Origin: Chromohalobacter sarecensis | GTDB lineage: Bacteria > Pseudomonadota > Gammaproteobacteria > Pseudomonadales > Halomonadaceae | Assembly (NCBI RefSeq): GCF_023061135.1 | Contig: NZ_JAKGAN010000014.1 | Coordinates: forward strand, 1 to 42,457 | Direction of reading: 5' to 3' | DNA: 42,457 nucleotides | Shown: positions 1 to 10,056 of the stretch, piece after piece | Layout: the number at the start of each line of letters is the position of its first letter | Numbering within the stretch: the first letter of the stretch is position 1 | The notes under the pieces: generated by a model | Databases searched by the model: none | Seen by the model: the letters and a program-made list of their open reading frames with translations, nothing else | What the model was told of the DNA's origin: nothing | Program-made: the position numbers and the translations under genes

Positions 1-5
1 TGTCC

Positions 6-43
6 CGCAATCTAACGACCTAGCCGCAATCTAACGATTTAGG
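6..43. repeat. Two-copy imperfect 19-bp tandem repeat
   Basis: Two adjacent 19-base units (6-24 and 25-43) both begin CGCAATCTAACGA and agree at 16 of 19 positions. They lie just upstream of flaG, and more copies could lie beyond the left edge. No function can be assigned from two copies. Confidence 0.6.
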
Positions 44-93
44 TGCTACGGCACCGTTCGATAATAAAAGCGATAACGACACAGGGGACACGT

Positions 94-468
94 ATGTCGT
101 CGAACATTCCTGAATTTCCCGTCAATAGCGGTCCTGCCACCGCCAACATCACACCCAACCCGCTGAGCGGTCGCCAGCGACTGGATATGGCCCTGGCCCA
201 TATCCAGTCCGATAATGACGCGCAGGGAATCTCGGCGCCCTCGGCCTTGACCATGAGCGAGCTTGCCGAGCCCATCGACCGCGTCAACGAGGTCATGCGC
301 TCCTACAACATCCAGTTTGAGTTGTCGGAATACGAGGGACGGATCGTGACCCGTATCGTCGACCGCGACAGCCAGGAGTTGATCCGTCAGATTCCCAGCG
401 AAGAGGTGCTACGCATCGCCGAGACCCTGGAGCAACGCCAGGGCCGGCTGATCGAATGGGAAGTGTGA
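94..468 (+). CDS. flaG: FlaG family flagellar protein
   Basis: A 124-residue FlaG-family protein. FlaG proteins are usually encoded next to flagellin and affect filament length, but their biochemical role is poorly defined. The N-terminal third is low in complexity and rich in Ser, Pro and Asn. The C-terminal half carries the family pattern: an amphipathic strand pair followed by IVDRDSQELIRQIPSEEVLR and a final helix ending in LIEWEV. The ATG at 94 was chosen because AGGGG lies 7 bases upstream; an in-frame GTG at 43 has no such site. It probably follows fliC in an operon beyond the left edge. The family is clear; the exact role is not. Confidence 0.9.
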   Translation: MSSNIPEFPVNSGPATANITPNPLSGRQRLDMALAHIQSDNDAQGISAPSALTMSELAEPIDRVNEVMRSYNIQFELSEYEGRIVTRIVDRDSQELIRQIPSEEVLRIAETLEQRQGRLIEWEV

Positions 469-607
469 TTTAGAAGACGCCTTGCGTCATCCCTCGTACT
501 TGCACACACGGCCTGCACGCCGCACCATTAGTGGCTATTAGAAACACTTCTAGCGTTATATCATTTCGCTCAGAAGCCTGACCTCCTAGCACACCAACGA
601 GATCCGG

Positions 608-2350
608 ATGCTCAAGCGTTACTTTCCCATCGTCGAGTGGCTGCCGAGCTACGACCGCCACACGCTATCCCAGGATCTCTTCGCCGCCGTCATCGTCACC
701 TTGATGGTCATCCCGCAGGCGTTGGCCTACGCCCTACTCGCCGGATTGCCGGCGGTGACAGGCCTCTACGCCAGCATGCTGCCGTTGATCGCGTATACCG
801 TCTTCGGTACCAGCCGCACACTCGCTGTAGGACCCATGGCGATCGTCGCCTTGATGACGGCCGCGGCGTTATCAAACATCGTCGCCACGGGGACCGTCGC
901 CTACAGCGAGGCCGCGGCAACGCTGGCGTTCTTGTCCGGCGGCATGCTGATGCTGATGGGCGTCTTCCGGCTGGGCTTCTTCGCCAACTTTCTGAGTCAT
1001 CCGGTCGTTTCCGGCCTGCTCAGCGCCTCGGGCGTGTTGATCGCCACTAGCCAACTGGGCAACTTGCTGGGCATCACGATGTCCGGCTTCACGCTGATCG
1101 AACAGCTCGCTGGGCTAATCACGCACTGGCAGGATTTCAACGTACTCACCGCCTTGATCGGTCTTGGCTCGCTGGCGTTTCTGATGGGAATGCGCCGCGC
1201 CGGCCCCACGCTGCGCCGTCTGGGCATGACTACCACCTTGAGTGGCTTCATCACCAAGGCCGGGCCGATCATTGCCGTCATGATCTCGACCCTGCTGGTA
1301 TGGGCATTCAACCTGGAGGCGCACGGCGTGGCCGTGGTCGGCGAGATTCCGCGCCATCTCCCACCATTGGCGCTGCCCTCGCTCGACCCGACCTTGATCA
1401 GCACGCTACTCATGCCGGCGTTTCTGATCAGTCTGGTGGGCTTCATCGAGTCGGTATCGCTGGCGCAGATGCTGGCCGCCAAGCGTCGCCAGCGTATCTC
1501 GCCCGATCAGGAACTCTTCGCGCTGGGCGGCAGCAACCTCGCCGCCGCCGTGAGCAGCAGCATGCCGGTGACGGGCAGCCTGTCGCGCACGGTAATCAAC
1601 TTCGATGCCGGCGCACGCACGCCGGCCGCCGGCAGCTTCGCCGCCCTGGGCGTGGCGCTGGTGACGCTCTACCTCACGCCGCTGATCCACTTTCTACCCA
1701 TCGCCACGCTCGCCGCCAGCATCATCGTCTCGACCTTCACGTTGCTCGACGCGCGCGGCCTCAAGCGTACCTGGCACTACTCGAAGCGCGATTTCGCCGC
1801 CATGCTGGCGACCATCGTGCTGACCTTCGTCAGCGGCGTTGAAGTCGGCGTAATGGTCGGCGTGGGACTTTCGTTGGCGCTGTTCCTCTACACCACCAGC
1901 CGACCGCATAGCGCCCTGGTGGGCCGCGTTCCGGGCACCGAGCACTTCCGCAATGTCGAGCGCTACACCACCGAGCACGACCCCAGCGTGGCACTGTTGC
2001 GCGTCGACGAAAGCCTTTACTTCGCCAACGCGCGTTATCTCGAGGACACCGTCTACGCCATGGTCGCCGAACGCCCGGCGCTCAAGCATGTCGTGCTGAT
2101 CAGCTCAGCGGTCAACCTCATCGACGCCTCGGCGCTGGAAAGCCTGGAAGCCATCAATTCCCGCCTCGACGACTCGCAGGTCAAGCTGCACCTCGCCGAA
2201 GTGAAAGGCCCGGTTATGGACAAACTCAAGCAAAGCGACTTCCTCGACCACCTCACCGGCGACGTCTTCCTCAGCACTTATTACGCTTGGGAAGCGCTAC
2301 ACGATGAGAAAACCGTCGTGAAACCGACTCAGGACGCCTCGTCTTCTTAG
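608..2350 (+). CDS. SulP family inorganic anion transporter with STAS domain
   Basis: A 580-residue inner-membrane transporter of the SulP/SLC26 family, the usual length. The N-terminus begins the core with the typical run VIPQALAYALLAGLP followed by GLYAS. About a dozen hydrophobic segments continue to about residue 435. The C-terminal 130 residues (about 440-565) form a cytoplasmic STAS domain, recognisable by VVLISSAVNLIDASALESL. Members carry sulfate, bicarbonate, dicarboxylates or other anions, and the substrate cannot be read from sequence. It appears monocistronic, about 140 bases after flaG and 270 before glpD. The ribosome-binding site is weak (GAGAT). No carbonic anhydrase or sulfur-assimilation gene is adjacent. 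Confidence 0.9.
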   Translation: MLKRYFPIVEWLPSYDRHTLSQDLFAAVIVTLMVIPQALAYALLAGLPAVTGLYASMLPLIAYTVFGTSRTLAVGPMAIVALMTAAALSNIVATGTVAYSEAAATLAFLSGGMLMLMGVFRLGFFANFLSHPVVSGLLSASGVLIATSQLGNLLGITMSGFTLIEQLAGLITHWQDFNVLTALIGLGSLAFLMGMRRAGPTLRRLGMTTTLSGFITKAGPIIAVMISTLLVWAFNLEAHGVAVVGEIPRHLPPLALPSLDPTLISTLLMPAFLISLVGFIESVSLAQMLAAKRRQRISPDQELFALGGSNLAAAVSSSMPVTGSLSRTVINFDAGARTPAAGSFAALGVALVTLYLTPLIHFLPIATLAASIIVSTFTLLDARGLKRTWHYSKRDFAAMLATIVLTFVSGVEVGVMVGVGLSLALFLYTTSRPHSALVGRVPGTEHFRNVERYTTEHDPSVALLRVDESLYFANARYLEDTVYAMVAERPALKHVVLISSAVNLIDASALESLEAINSRLDDSQVKLHLAEVKGPVMDKLKQSDFLDHLTGDVFLSTYYAWEALHDEKTVVKPTQDASSS

Positions 2351-2469
2351 CCTTCCACCAGCGCCTTCACCTTATCGACGACATGCTTGCCGACGGGGAT
2401 CGCTAATATTCTGATCCGAATTTCGAAATTTTCACATCGATTCGCTTTTTCACTGACGAACCCCACCAT
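2347..2469 (-). CDS. Possible small ORF or decayed gene end, 40 codons
   Basis: An open frame on the minus strand whose TAA overlaps the sulP stop codon. It starts at an ATG at 2469, with an upstream in-frame TAG shortly before. Its last third reads like real protein (IPVGKHVVDKVKALVEG), with the K/V/E spacing of an amphipathic helix. This could be a small protein or the 3' remnant of a gene convergent with sulP. No strong ribosome-binding site is visible and no family was recognised. Low confidence. Confidence 0.22.
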   Translation of the reverse strand: MVGFVSEKANRCENFEIRIRILAIPVGKHVVDKVKALVEG

Positions 2470-2476
2470 GCGCTCA

Positions 2477-2502
2477 CCGAGGCCCTATCAGGTCGGCCTC
2501 GG
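2477..2502. other. Perfect 8-bp GC-rich hairpin upstream of glpD
   Basis: CCGAGGCC at 2477-2484 and GGCCTCGG at 2495-2502 form a perfect 8-bp stem with a 10-base loop. No T-run follows on either strand, so it is not a classical intrinsic terminator. It could end sulP transcription weakly or act in the glpD leader. Confidence 0.4.
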
Positions 2503-2565
2503 GTCCATATACTCGATCTCAGCCATAGACAAAAATAGCGTCTACTACTTTTTGCCTAATTAAAA

Positions 2566-2623
2566 ATGTTCGATTCCGCGCCACAATGATCTAACTCGAA
2601 CACTAGTGAGCGGAACCGAACAT
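2566..2623 (+). promoter_or_regulatory. GlpR-like half-sites in the glpD leader
   Basis: Three half-sites resemble the E. coli GlpR operator core (TGTTCG / CGAACA): ATGTTCGAT at 2566-2574, CGAACA at 2597-2602, and CGAACAT at 2617-2623, which covers the A and T of the glpD ATG. A separate perfect 12-base palindrome, AATTTCGAAATT, lies at 2419-2430. The motifs are seen directly; binding by a GlpR-type repressor is inferred from the neighbouring genes. No glpR gene is in the window. Confidence 0.35.
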
Positions 2624-4136
2624 GCGCAACGAAACCTACGATCTGATTGTCATCGGCGGCGGTATCAACGGTGCGGGCATCGCGCGTGATGCTGCAGGCC
2701 GAGGTCTTTCGGTGCTACTCGTCGAGGCGGATGATCTCGCTAGCCATACGTCATCCGCTTCGACCAAGCTGATCCACGGTGGCCTGCGTTATCTCGAGCA
2801 GTACGAATTCAAGCTCGTGGCCAAAGCCCTCTCCGAGCGAGAAATACTCCTCAAGGCGGCACCGCACATCATCTGGCCGATGCGCTTCATCCTGCCTCAC
2901 CAGAAGCATTTACGCCCGGCCTGGATGATCCGCACAGGGCTTTTCATGTACGACCACCTGGGTGGAAAACAGACGCTCGCGGGCTCGCACGGCATCAAGT
3001 TCGCCGATCATCCGGCAGGAACACCGCTGAAACCCGAGTTCACCAAGGGCTTCGTCTACTCGGACGCCTGGGTTCAGGATGCCCGGCTGGTGGTGCTCAA
3101 CTGCATGGATGCAGCCAATCGTGGCGCCCGCATCATGACCCGCACGCGTGCCGAAACTGCCGTACGCGGCTCCGATGGATGGACCGTCACCCTGCGCACC
3201 GCCGAGGGCGAGTCGATCGAGGTCGCCGCCCGCGGACTGGTCAATGCGGCCGGGCCCTGGGCCGTGCGCTTTCTCGACGAGGCCACTTCGCTGGATCACC
3301 CGTATTCGCTGCGCCTGATCAAGGGCAGCCATATCGTGGTCAACAAGCTGTTCGACCATGCCTACTCTTACATCTTCCAGCAGCCCGATGGACGCATCGT
3401 ATTCGCCATTCCCTACGAGCGCGACTTCACGCTCATCGGGACGACCGACGTCGAGCACGATGGCGCCCCCGGCGAGGCCACCATCGCGAAAGACGAAATC
3501 GAGTATCTCTGCGAGTCGGCCAATCGCTACTTCGAACAGTCTATCGCCCCTGGCGATATCGTCTGGAGCTACTCCGGCGTACGCCCCCTGCTCGATGATC
3601 ACGAGGACAACGCCAGCGAGATCACTCGCGATTACCGCATCCAGCTCGATACCTCCGCTGGCGCTGTACTGCTCAACGTCTTCGGCGGCAAGTTGACGAC
3701 CTATCGGCGGCTGGCTGAAGACGCTGTCGATCAACTGGCTCCCGAACTCGGCAACCAAGCAAAAGCCTGGACCGGTAAAGGTCATCCACTGCCCGGTGGC
3801 GAAGAAGCGAAACCCCAGCATCTGTTCGAGTCGCTACAGGCCAGTCATCCCTTCATTCCACTGGGCATGGCCAATCGTATGGTCTTCAACTACGGCACCC
3901 GCGTGCGCGACATCGTGGGAGACGCCAAAAGCTTGGACGATCTGGGTGAGCACTTTGGTGCCGATCTGTATGCCGCCGAAGTCGATTATCTGCGCGATCA
4001 CGAATGGGCACACACGGCCGAGGACATTCTCTGGCGGCGATCCAAGCTGGGGCTGCGTCTCGATGACGATGAACGCTCCCGGCTAGCCGATTATCTGGCC
4101 CATTCCTCCACTGAGCCAACTGAAGCCAATCCATAG
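2622..4136 (+). CDS. glpD: Aerobic glycerol-3-phosphate dehydrogenase
   Basis: A 504-residue, membrane-associated FAD enzyme that oxidises sn-glycerol 3-phosphate to dihydroxyacetone phosphate and passes electrons to the quinone pool. The N-terminus has the FAD-binding Rossmann motif GGGINGAGIARDA (about residues 12-24), then SSASTKLIHGGLRYLE, which is very characteristic of GlpD. The C-terminal DAO-C domain includes HEWAHTAEDILWRRSKLG. Length matches the family. The ATG at 2622 aligns with known GlpD starts, although the GAG before it is weak and about 11 bases away. glpF and glpK follow on the same strand. A GlpR-type repressor is the likely regulator. Confidence 0.97.
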   Translation: MRNETYDLIVIGGGINGAGIARDAAGRGLSVLLVEADDLASHTSSASTKLIHGGLRYLEQYEFKLVAKALSEREILLKAAPHIIWPMRFILPHQKHLRPAWMIRTGLFMYDHLGGKQTLAGSHGIKFADHPAGTPLKPEFTKGFVYSDAWVQDARLVVLNCMDAANRGARIMTRTRAETAVRGSDGWTVTLRTAEGESIEVAARGLVNAAGPWAVRFLDEATSLDHPYSLRLIKGSHIVVNKLFDHAYSYIFQQPDGRIVFAIPYERDFTLIGTTDVEHDGAPGEATIAKDEIEYLCESANRYFEQSIAPGDIVWSYSGVRPLLDDHEDNASEITRDYRIQLDTSAGAVLLNVFGGKLTTYRRLAEDAVDQLAPELGNQAKAWTGKGHPLPGGEEAKPQHLFESLQASHPFIPLGMANRMVFNYGTRVRDIVGDAKSLDDLGEHFGADLYAAEVDYLRDHEWAHTAEDILWRRSKLGLRLDDDERSRLADYLAHSSTEPTEANP

Positions 4137-4225
4137 GCATAGGAGCACACCACGTAGCGCATAGGAATAAAGACACCCATTCAATCGCCATCCGCACGAG
4201 TGGCACAACAACAAGGAGGAAAATC

Positions 4226-4336
4226 ATGACTCGCCAGCTTATAGCCCGCATCTCCAACAACATTGTAGGGCATGCAAATCCCACCTTATCCGACCGTGAT
4301 ACTCATCACAGCGAGGGGTACTCATGGGAATCGTAG
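4226..4336 (+). CDS. Small leader ORF overlapping the glpF start, 36 aa
   Basis: An ATG at 4226 sits 5 bases after AAGGAGG, the strongest ribosome-binding site in this neighbourhood. It opens a 36-codon frame ending at TAG 4334-4336, inside glpF and in another frame, so it overlaps glpF by 13 bases. The peptide (starting MTRQLIARISNN) has no obvious membrane segment or known motif. It may couple translation to glpF or encode a small protein, or the site may be fortuitous. The layout is seen directly; function is unknown. Confidence 0.4.
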   Translation: MTRQLIARISNNIVGHANPTLSDRDTHHSEGYSWES

Positions 4337-5052
4337 AAACGATACTGGTTCACGAGATCGCCGGAACGGCGTTTCTGACGCTGCTGGGCTGCGGCGTGGT
4401 GGCCAACGTCCTGCTGAACAAGACGAACGGTAACGGCAGCGATGGCATCGTGATCTTCTTCGGCTGGGGGCTTGCCGTGTTCTGCGGTGTGTACGTTGCC
4501 TTCGATACCGGTGCGCATATCAATCCAGCCGTGACATTGGCCCTGCTGATCGGCCCCGCCAAAGAGTATGCCGAGGGTATTCCGATCAATTTCGTCACCA
4601 CCCTCACCTACTTTGTGGCCGAGTTCATCGGCGGTTTTCTAGGGGCGATCGTTTGCTATCTGGCGTACAAGAAACAGTACGATGACACCGAAGATGGCGC
4701 GCTCAAACTCGCCACTTTCTCCACGGCACCGACCATCCGATCTTATGGCTGGAACCTGGTCAGCGAGATCATCGGCACATTCGTGCTGATCTTCGTGATC
4801 CTCATGTTCGGTAACACGCCGTCTGGCCTCGGACCCTTGGCGGTCGCGCTATTGGTGGTCTCGATCGGGGCTTCGCTGGGCGGGACGACCGGCTATGCCA
4901 TCAATCCGGCGCGCGACCTGGGCCCGCGCATTGCCCACGCCGTACTGCCCATCAAGAACAAGGGCTCTAACGACTGGCGCTATGCGTGGGTACCGATAGC
5001 GGGCCCTGTCATCGGTAGCACGTTGGCGGCGCTTGTTGCCTACGTCTACTAA
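4324..5052 (+). CDS. glpF: Glycerol uptake facilitator (aquaglyceroporin)
   Basis: A 242-residue MIP/aquaporin-family channel that lets glycerol cross the inner membrane by facilitated diffusion. Six hydrophobic segments form two homologous halves. Both NPA-type pore boxes are present, HINPAVT at about residue 63 and AINPARD at about 195. The D after the second NPA box (NPARD) is typical of glycerol-conducting members rather than strict water channels. The start is supported by GAGGGG 5 bases upstream. It lies 187 bases after glpD and 51 before glpK, so channel and kinase probably share a transcript and glycerol is trapped as glycerol 3-phosphate on entry. Confidence 0.96.
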   Translation: MGIVETILVHEIAGTAFLTLLGCGVVANVLLNKTNGNGSDGIVIFFGWGLAVFCGVYVAFDTGAHINPAVTLALLIGPAKEYAEGIPINFVTTLTYFVAEFIGGFLGAIVCYLAYKKQYDDTEDGALKLATFSTAPTIRSYGWNLVSEIIGTFVLIFVILMFGNTPSGLGPLAVALLVVSIGASLGGTTGYAINPARDLGPRIAHAVLPIKNKGSNDWRYAWVPIAGPVIGSTLAALVAYVY

Positions 5053-5097
5053 CCCGTTCAGATTGATCGATTTTTTCGCAACGAACACGAGGAGTGA

Positions 5098-6612
<1,515 letters not shown>

Positions 6613-6634
6613 GCCGTACTTGCCGCATTTTTAG

Positions 6635-8344
6635 TTATAGCACTAACGCCCTATCGCAGCGCGGTAGGGCGTTGCGGTTATGAGCAAACATCAGCGCCGT
6701 GCGCCCGTCGAGCCAGATGTCGAGACGCTCGGCCACCGTCGCCGCCGTGGTAGCGTCCAGTCCCGCCAGCGGTTCGTCGAGCAACACCAGCGGCGCATCG
6801 CGGAGGATCACCCGGGCCAGCGCCACGCGTCTCGCCTGCCCGCCAGAAAGCTGCCGCCCGGCTTCGCCGACCCAGGTCTCGAGCCCGTGTGGCAGTTGGC
6901 GCGCCCAGCCATCCAGATCGACGATCCATAGCGCCTGCCACAAGGCACGTTCAACGGCCGCTTCGTCCAAGTCGTGATCCACCCGCAATCCCAGACGCAG
7001 ATTGTCCGCCAGCGAGGCATGAAAGAGCTCGGTGTGCTGGGTCAGGTAAGCAAGCCGTCCGCGCAACGCTTGCGGCGCCAGGCGGCGTAGATCTTGCCCG
7101 TCCAGTTGCACGCTGCCCGCATCGGGATCGAACGCGCGGACGACCAGTTGGGCAAGGCTCGACTTGCCGCTGCCCGAAGGGCCCAGCACGGCGAAACGCT
7201 CGCCGGCAGCCACATGCAGATTGACGTCTTCGAGCGCAGGCGTAGTGCCCATGCCCGGGTAACGCAGCGTCACCGCTTCGAAGGTAAGCGACGGCGCCTC
7301 GTCGCTCGCCAGAGTGGTCTCGTCGTCGTCACTCGCAGGCGCCGCCGCCTCGGCATTGAGCCGCGCGGCCGCCGTACGCGTGGCCCCGAGTTGCACGAAG
7401 GCGCCCGGCAGCATGGCAAGGCCTTCATTCAGCGCCAGCACCGCCAGTGGCAACATGCTCGCGACGGGCGCCGATATATCGCCCGCAGCGAACGCCAGCA
7501 GCGCCAGGCAGAGTATCGCCACGGCGGCGCCTTGCACGCTCAAAGTGACCAGCGCATTACCCAGTGCGGCGCGGCGGGCTAGACGCCGCTGATCGTCGAG
7601 CAACATCCGCTGCTCATGCTCCACCCTTTCTCGGTGAGCGCCGAGTACGCCGAAGGTGCGCAGCTCGGCCAGGCCTTGTAAATGCTCCAGGGCGCGCACG
7701 CGCAAGCGTTCCAGCGTCTCGACGCGTCGCGCGCTGGGGCCACGCCCTGCCACGGCCATGCCCAGCGTGACAATCACCCACAATGGCAGCATGATCGCCA
7801 GCAGCACGCCGCCCAGTGCCGGCATGGCCAGCGCCAGAATGCCGGCGACGACGAGAATCGCCAACAGTCCCACCAACGGCGGCGCCAGTAAGCGCAGGTA
7901 GAGATTGTCGAGCGCGTCGATGTCGGCGGTCAGCCGGTTGAGCCATTCGCCGGCGCGATAGCGCGCCAGTTCACGCCCCGACAGTCGAGACAGGCCAGCA
8001 AAGGTCCGTCCGCGAATATCCGCCAACAGGCGCAGCACGGTGTCGTGGTTATAGAGCCGCTCGGCGTAACGCGCGGCGGTGCGCCCCACGGCGAAGAAGC
8101 GAATCCCGCTGCCCGGGGTGAAGACGTCCAGCGTCGCCGCGCCACCCGCCGCGAGTGTCATGCCGGTCAACGCGGTAGCGGTAATGAACCAGCCCGATAG
8201 CGTCAGCAGCCCGATTGCAAATAGTAGCGTCGCCAGCATCAGCAACGCTCCGATCAACAAGCGTGTACGCCGCTCGACCATCAGGCGCAACCATGGGCCC
8301 AGCGCCTTTCTAGTGGACCCTTTCATGATAGTGGGCTCCTTCAT
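6635..8344 (-). CDS. cydC: Heterodimeric ABC exporter subunit CydC
   Basis: A 569-residue ABC half-transporter that pairs with CydD to move cysteine and glutathione to the periplasm, which bd-oxidase haem assembly requires. Six hydrophobic helices occupy the first 310 residues, and the CydC-like LTLSGWFITATALTGM is near the start. The ATPase domain has Walker A GPSGSGKSS, signature LSGGQARR and Walker B PLVLLDEPLAGLD. The ATG overlaps the cydD stop in ATGA, so the two halves are translationally coupled. An in-frame ATG six codons downstream is an alternative start. Confidence 0.93.
   Translation of the reverse strand: MKEPTIMKGSTRKALGPWLRLMVERRTRLLIGALLMLATLLFAIGLLTLSGWFITATALTGMTLAAGGAATLDVFTPGSGIRFFAVGRTAARYAERLYNHDTVLRLLADIRGRTFAGLSRLSGRELARYRAGEWLNRLTADIDALDNLYLRLLAPPLVGLLAILVVAGILALAMPALGGVLLAIMLPLWVIVTLGMAVAGRGPSARRVETLERLRVRALEHLQGLAELRTFGVLGAHRERVEHEQRMLLDDQRRLARRAALGNALVTLSVQGAAVAILCLALLAFAAGDISAPVASMLPLAVLALNEGLAMLPGAFVQLGATRTAAARLNAEAAAPASDDDETTLASDEAPSLTFEAVTLRYPGMGTTPALEDVNLHVAAGERFAVLGPSGSGKSSLAQLVVRAFDPDAGSVQLDGQDLRRLAPQALRGRLAYLTQHTELFHASLADNLRLGLRVDHDLDEAAVERALWQALWIVDLDGWARQLPHGLETWVGEAGRQLSGGQARRVALARVILRDAPLVLLDEPLAGLDATTAATVAERLDIWLDGRTALMFAHNRNALPRCDRALVL
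6645..6673. terminator. Hairpin between convergent glpK and cydC ends
   Basis: AACGCCCTATCG (6645-6656) pairs with CGGTAGGGCGTT (6662-6673) in a 12-bp stem with one G-T pair and a 5-base loop. It lies 33 bases past the glpK stop and inside the last codons of cydC. Neither strand has a clean T-run, so termination is inferred from position and stem strength. Confidence 0.5.
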
Positions 8345-10053
8345 GACAAGGCCTCCGGCGACGTCGGTACATCATGTGAATGCAACTGCCCCGCCTCAAG
8401 ACGCAACACGCGGTCGGCCATGGCCATGACGGCGGGATGGTGCGTGGCGATCACCAAGGTGCGGCCTTGGGCGGCCAATTGCTTGAGCCCCTCGATCACG
8501 CGGCGCTCGCTATCGGGATCGAGACTTGCCGTGGGTTCGTCGAGCAACACCAGCGGCGCATCGCTGAGAAATACCCGTGCCAGCGCCAGGCGGCTGGCCT
8601 GCCCGCCGGAAAGCCCCAGGCCGCGCTCGCCGAGGAAAGTTTCGAGCCCCTCCGGCAAGGCATTCAGCAAGTCACCGAGCTGTGCTGCGGTCAGCGCCTC
8701 GCGCAACCGCTCGTCACTGGCCTCGGGCGCGACCAGACGCAAATTCTCGGCCAACGTGCCCTGCATCAGGAACGGACGCTGATCGAGCCAGGCCAAGCGT
8801 GACTCGGCATGCAATAAAACCTCGCCCGACTCGGCATCGACGAAGCCGGCGAGCACTTGCAGCAGCGTCGACTTGCCGGCGCCCGAGGGTCCCACCAGCG
8901 CCACTACCTCGCCATCGGCGATATCGAGATCGAGCGGCCCCAACACGCGACCGCGCCCGGCATGCGCCACGCTGACGCCAGCCAAGCGCGCCCGTAGTGG
9001 CGCCGTGTCGTCGTCACTGTCTAGAGGCGCCATGCGTGGGCCCTGGGGTGGCGTCTGCGCAAGCAAGGCACGCAAGCCCTCGGCGGCGCCCAGGGCACTG
9101 GCACGGTCGTGATAATGCTGCGCCAGCAAGCGCAGCGGCTGGAAAAAATCCGGCGCCATGAACAGCAGGAACAACCCGCTGAACAGCGTCAGTTGATCGG
9201 CCGGACCAAACTGGATGTAGCCCAGCAGCCCGAAGCCAATGTAGATGGCGATCACCGCAATCGACACCGAGGCGAAGAATTCCAGCACCGCCGAGGAGAG
9301 AAACGCCACGCGCAGCGTTTTCATGTTGCGCCGCCGATAGTCGTCGGCCACCGCCGTGACTTCCTCGGTGGCCTGGCGGGTACGGCCGAATAGCTGCAAG
9401 GTGGTCAGCCCGCGCACGCGGTCGAGAAAATGCCCTGCGAGACGCGTCATGGCCTGGAACTGCTGCTCGTTTAAGCGCTGGGCGCCCATGCCGATCAACG
9501 CCATGAAAAGCGGAATCAGCGGCGCCGCGATCAAGAAAAACAACGCCGCCAACCAGTCCAGCGAGAATGCCACACCGAGAAAGATCAGCGGCACTACCAC
9601 CGCCAGCGTGGCCTGAGGTACGTACCGTGCGATATAGCCTTCCAGCGCCTCGACCTGATCGACCAGTTGCGCGGTACTGCCGGCGCTATGTCGCTCGGCC
9701 AGAGACACCGGCCCCAGCGCCGCGAGATGATCGAGCACCTGGGCGCGCACGCGTGCCTTGACGCGCAGCCCGGCTTCCAGACCGCAGGTCTCCTGCAGCC
9801 ACTGCGCCAGGCTGCGCACGATCACCGCCCCAGCCAACGCCGCCGCATAAGGCCATAGCGTCACCAAGGCCGACTCGTGGACCACGACGGCGCTGATCAG
9901 CCACGCCATCAGGCCCAGTTGCGCCAGTGTCGCCAGCCCGCCGACGACACCGGCAGCGATGGCAAGGCTCAGGTAGCCGCGCACCTCGCGGGATTGCGCG
10001 GCCAGCCATTGGCGCGACGCACGCGCCGGGGTTTGTGCTTGAGATCGAGACAC
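8341..10053 (-). CDS. cydD: Heterodimeric ABC exporter subunit CydD
   Basis: A 570-residue ABC half-transporter, partner of CydC in exporting thiols needed to mature cytochrome bd. The membrane domain spans about residues 20-320. The nucleotide-binding domain carries Walker A GPSGAGKST, signature LSGGQASRLALARV and Walker B PLVLLDEPTASLD. The start is a GTG at 10053, 3 bases after the cydB stop; its ribosome-binding site is weak, so reinitiation after cydB is likely. The gap to cydB leaves no room for a cydX gene. Confidence 0.93.
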   Translation of the reverse strand: MSRSQAQTPARASRQWLAAQSREVRGYLSLAIAAGVVGGLATLAQLGLMAWLISAVVVHESALVTLWPYAAALAGAVIVRSLAQWLQETCGLEAGLRVKARVRAQVLDHLAALGPVSLAERHSAGSTAQLVDQVEALEGYIARYVPQATLAVVVPLIFLGVAFSLDWLAALFFLIAAPLIPLFMALIGMGAQRLNEQQFQAMTRLAGHFLDRVRGLTTLQLFGRTRQATEEVTAVADDYRRRNMKTLRVAFLSSAVLEFFASVSIAVIAIYIGFGLLGYIQFGPADQLTLFSGLFLLFMAPDFFQPLRLLAQHYHDRASALGAAEGLRALLAQTPPQGPRMAPLDSDDDTAPLRARLAGVSVAHAGRGRVLGPLDLDIADGEVVALVGPSGAGKSTLLQVLAGFVDAESGEVLLHAESRLAWLDQRPFLMQGTLAENLRLVAPEASDERLREALTAAQLGDLLNALPEGLETFLGERGLGLSGGQASRLALARVFLSDAPLVLLDEPTASLDPDSERRVIEGLKQLAAQGRTLVIATHHPAVMAMADRVLRLEAGQLHSHDVPTSPEALS

Positions 10054-10056
10054 GGC

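Noticed and set aside
57-76. Sigma-28-like -10 (TTCGATAA / AGCGATAA) upstream of flaG
   Set aside because: No TAAA- or TCAA-like element lies 14-16 bases upstream, and flaG is more likely read from a flagellin promoter beyond the edge.
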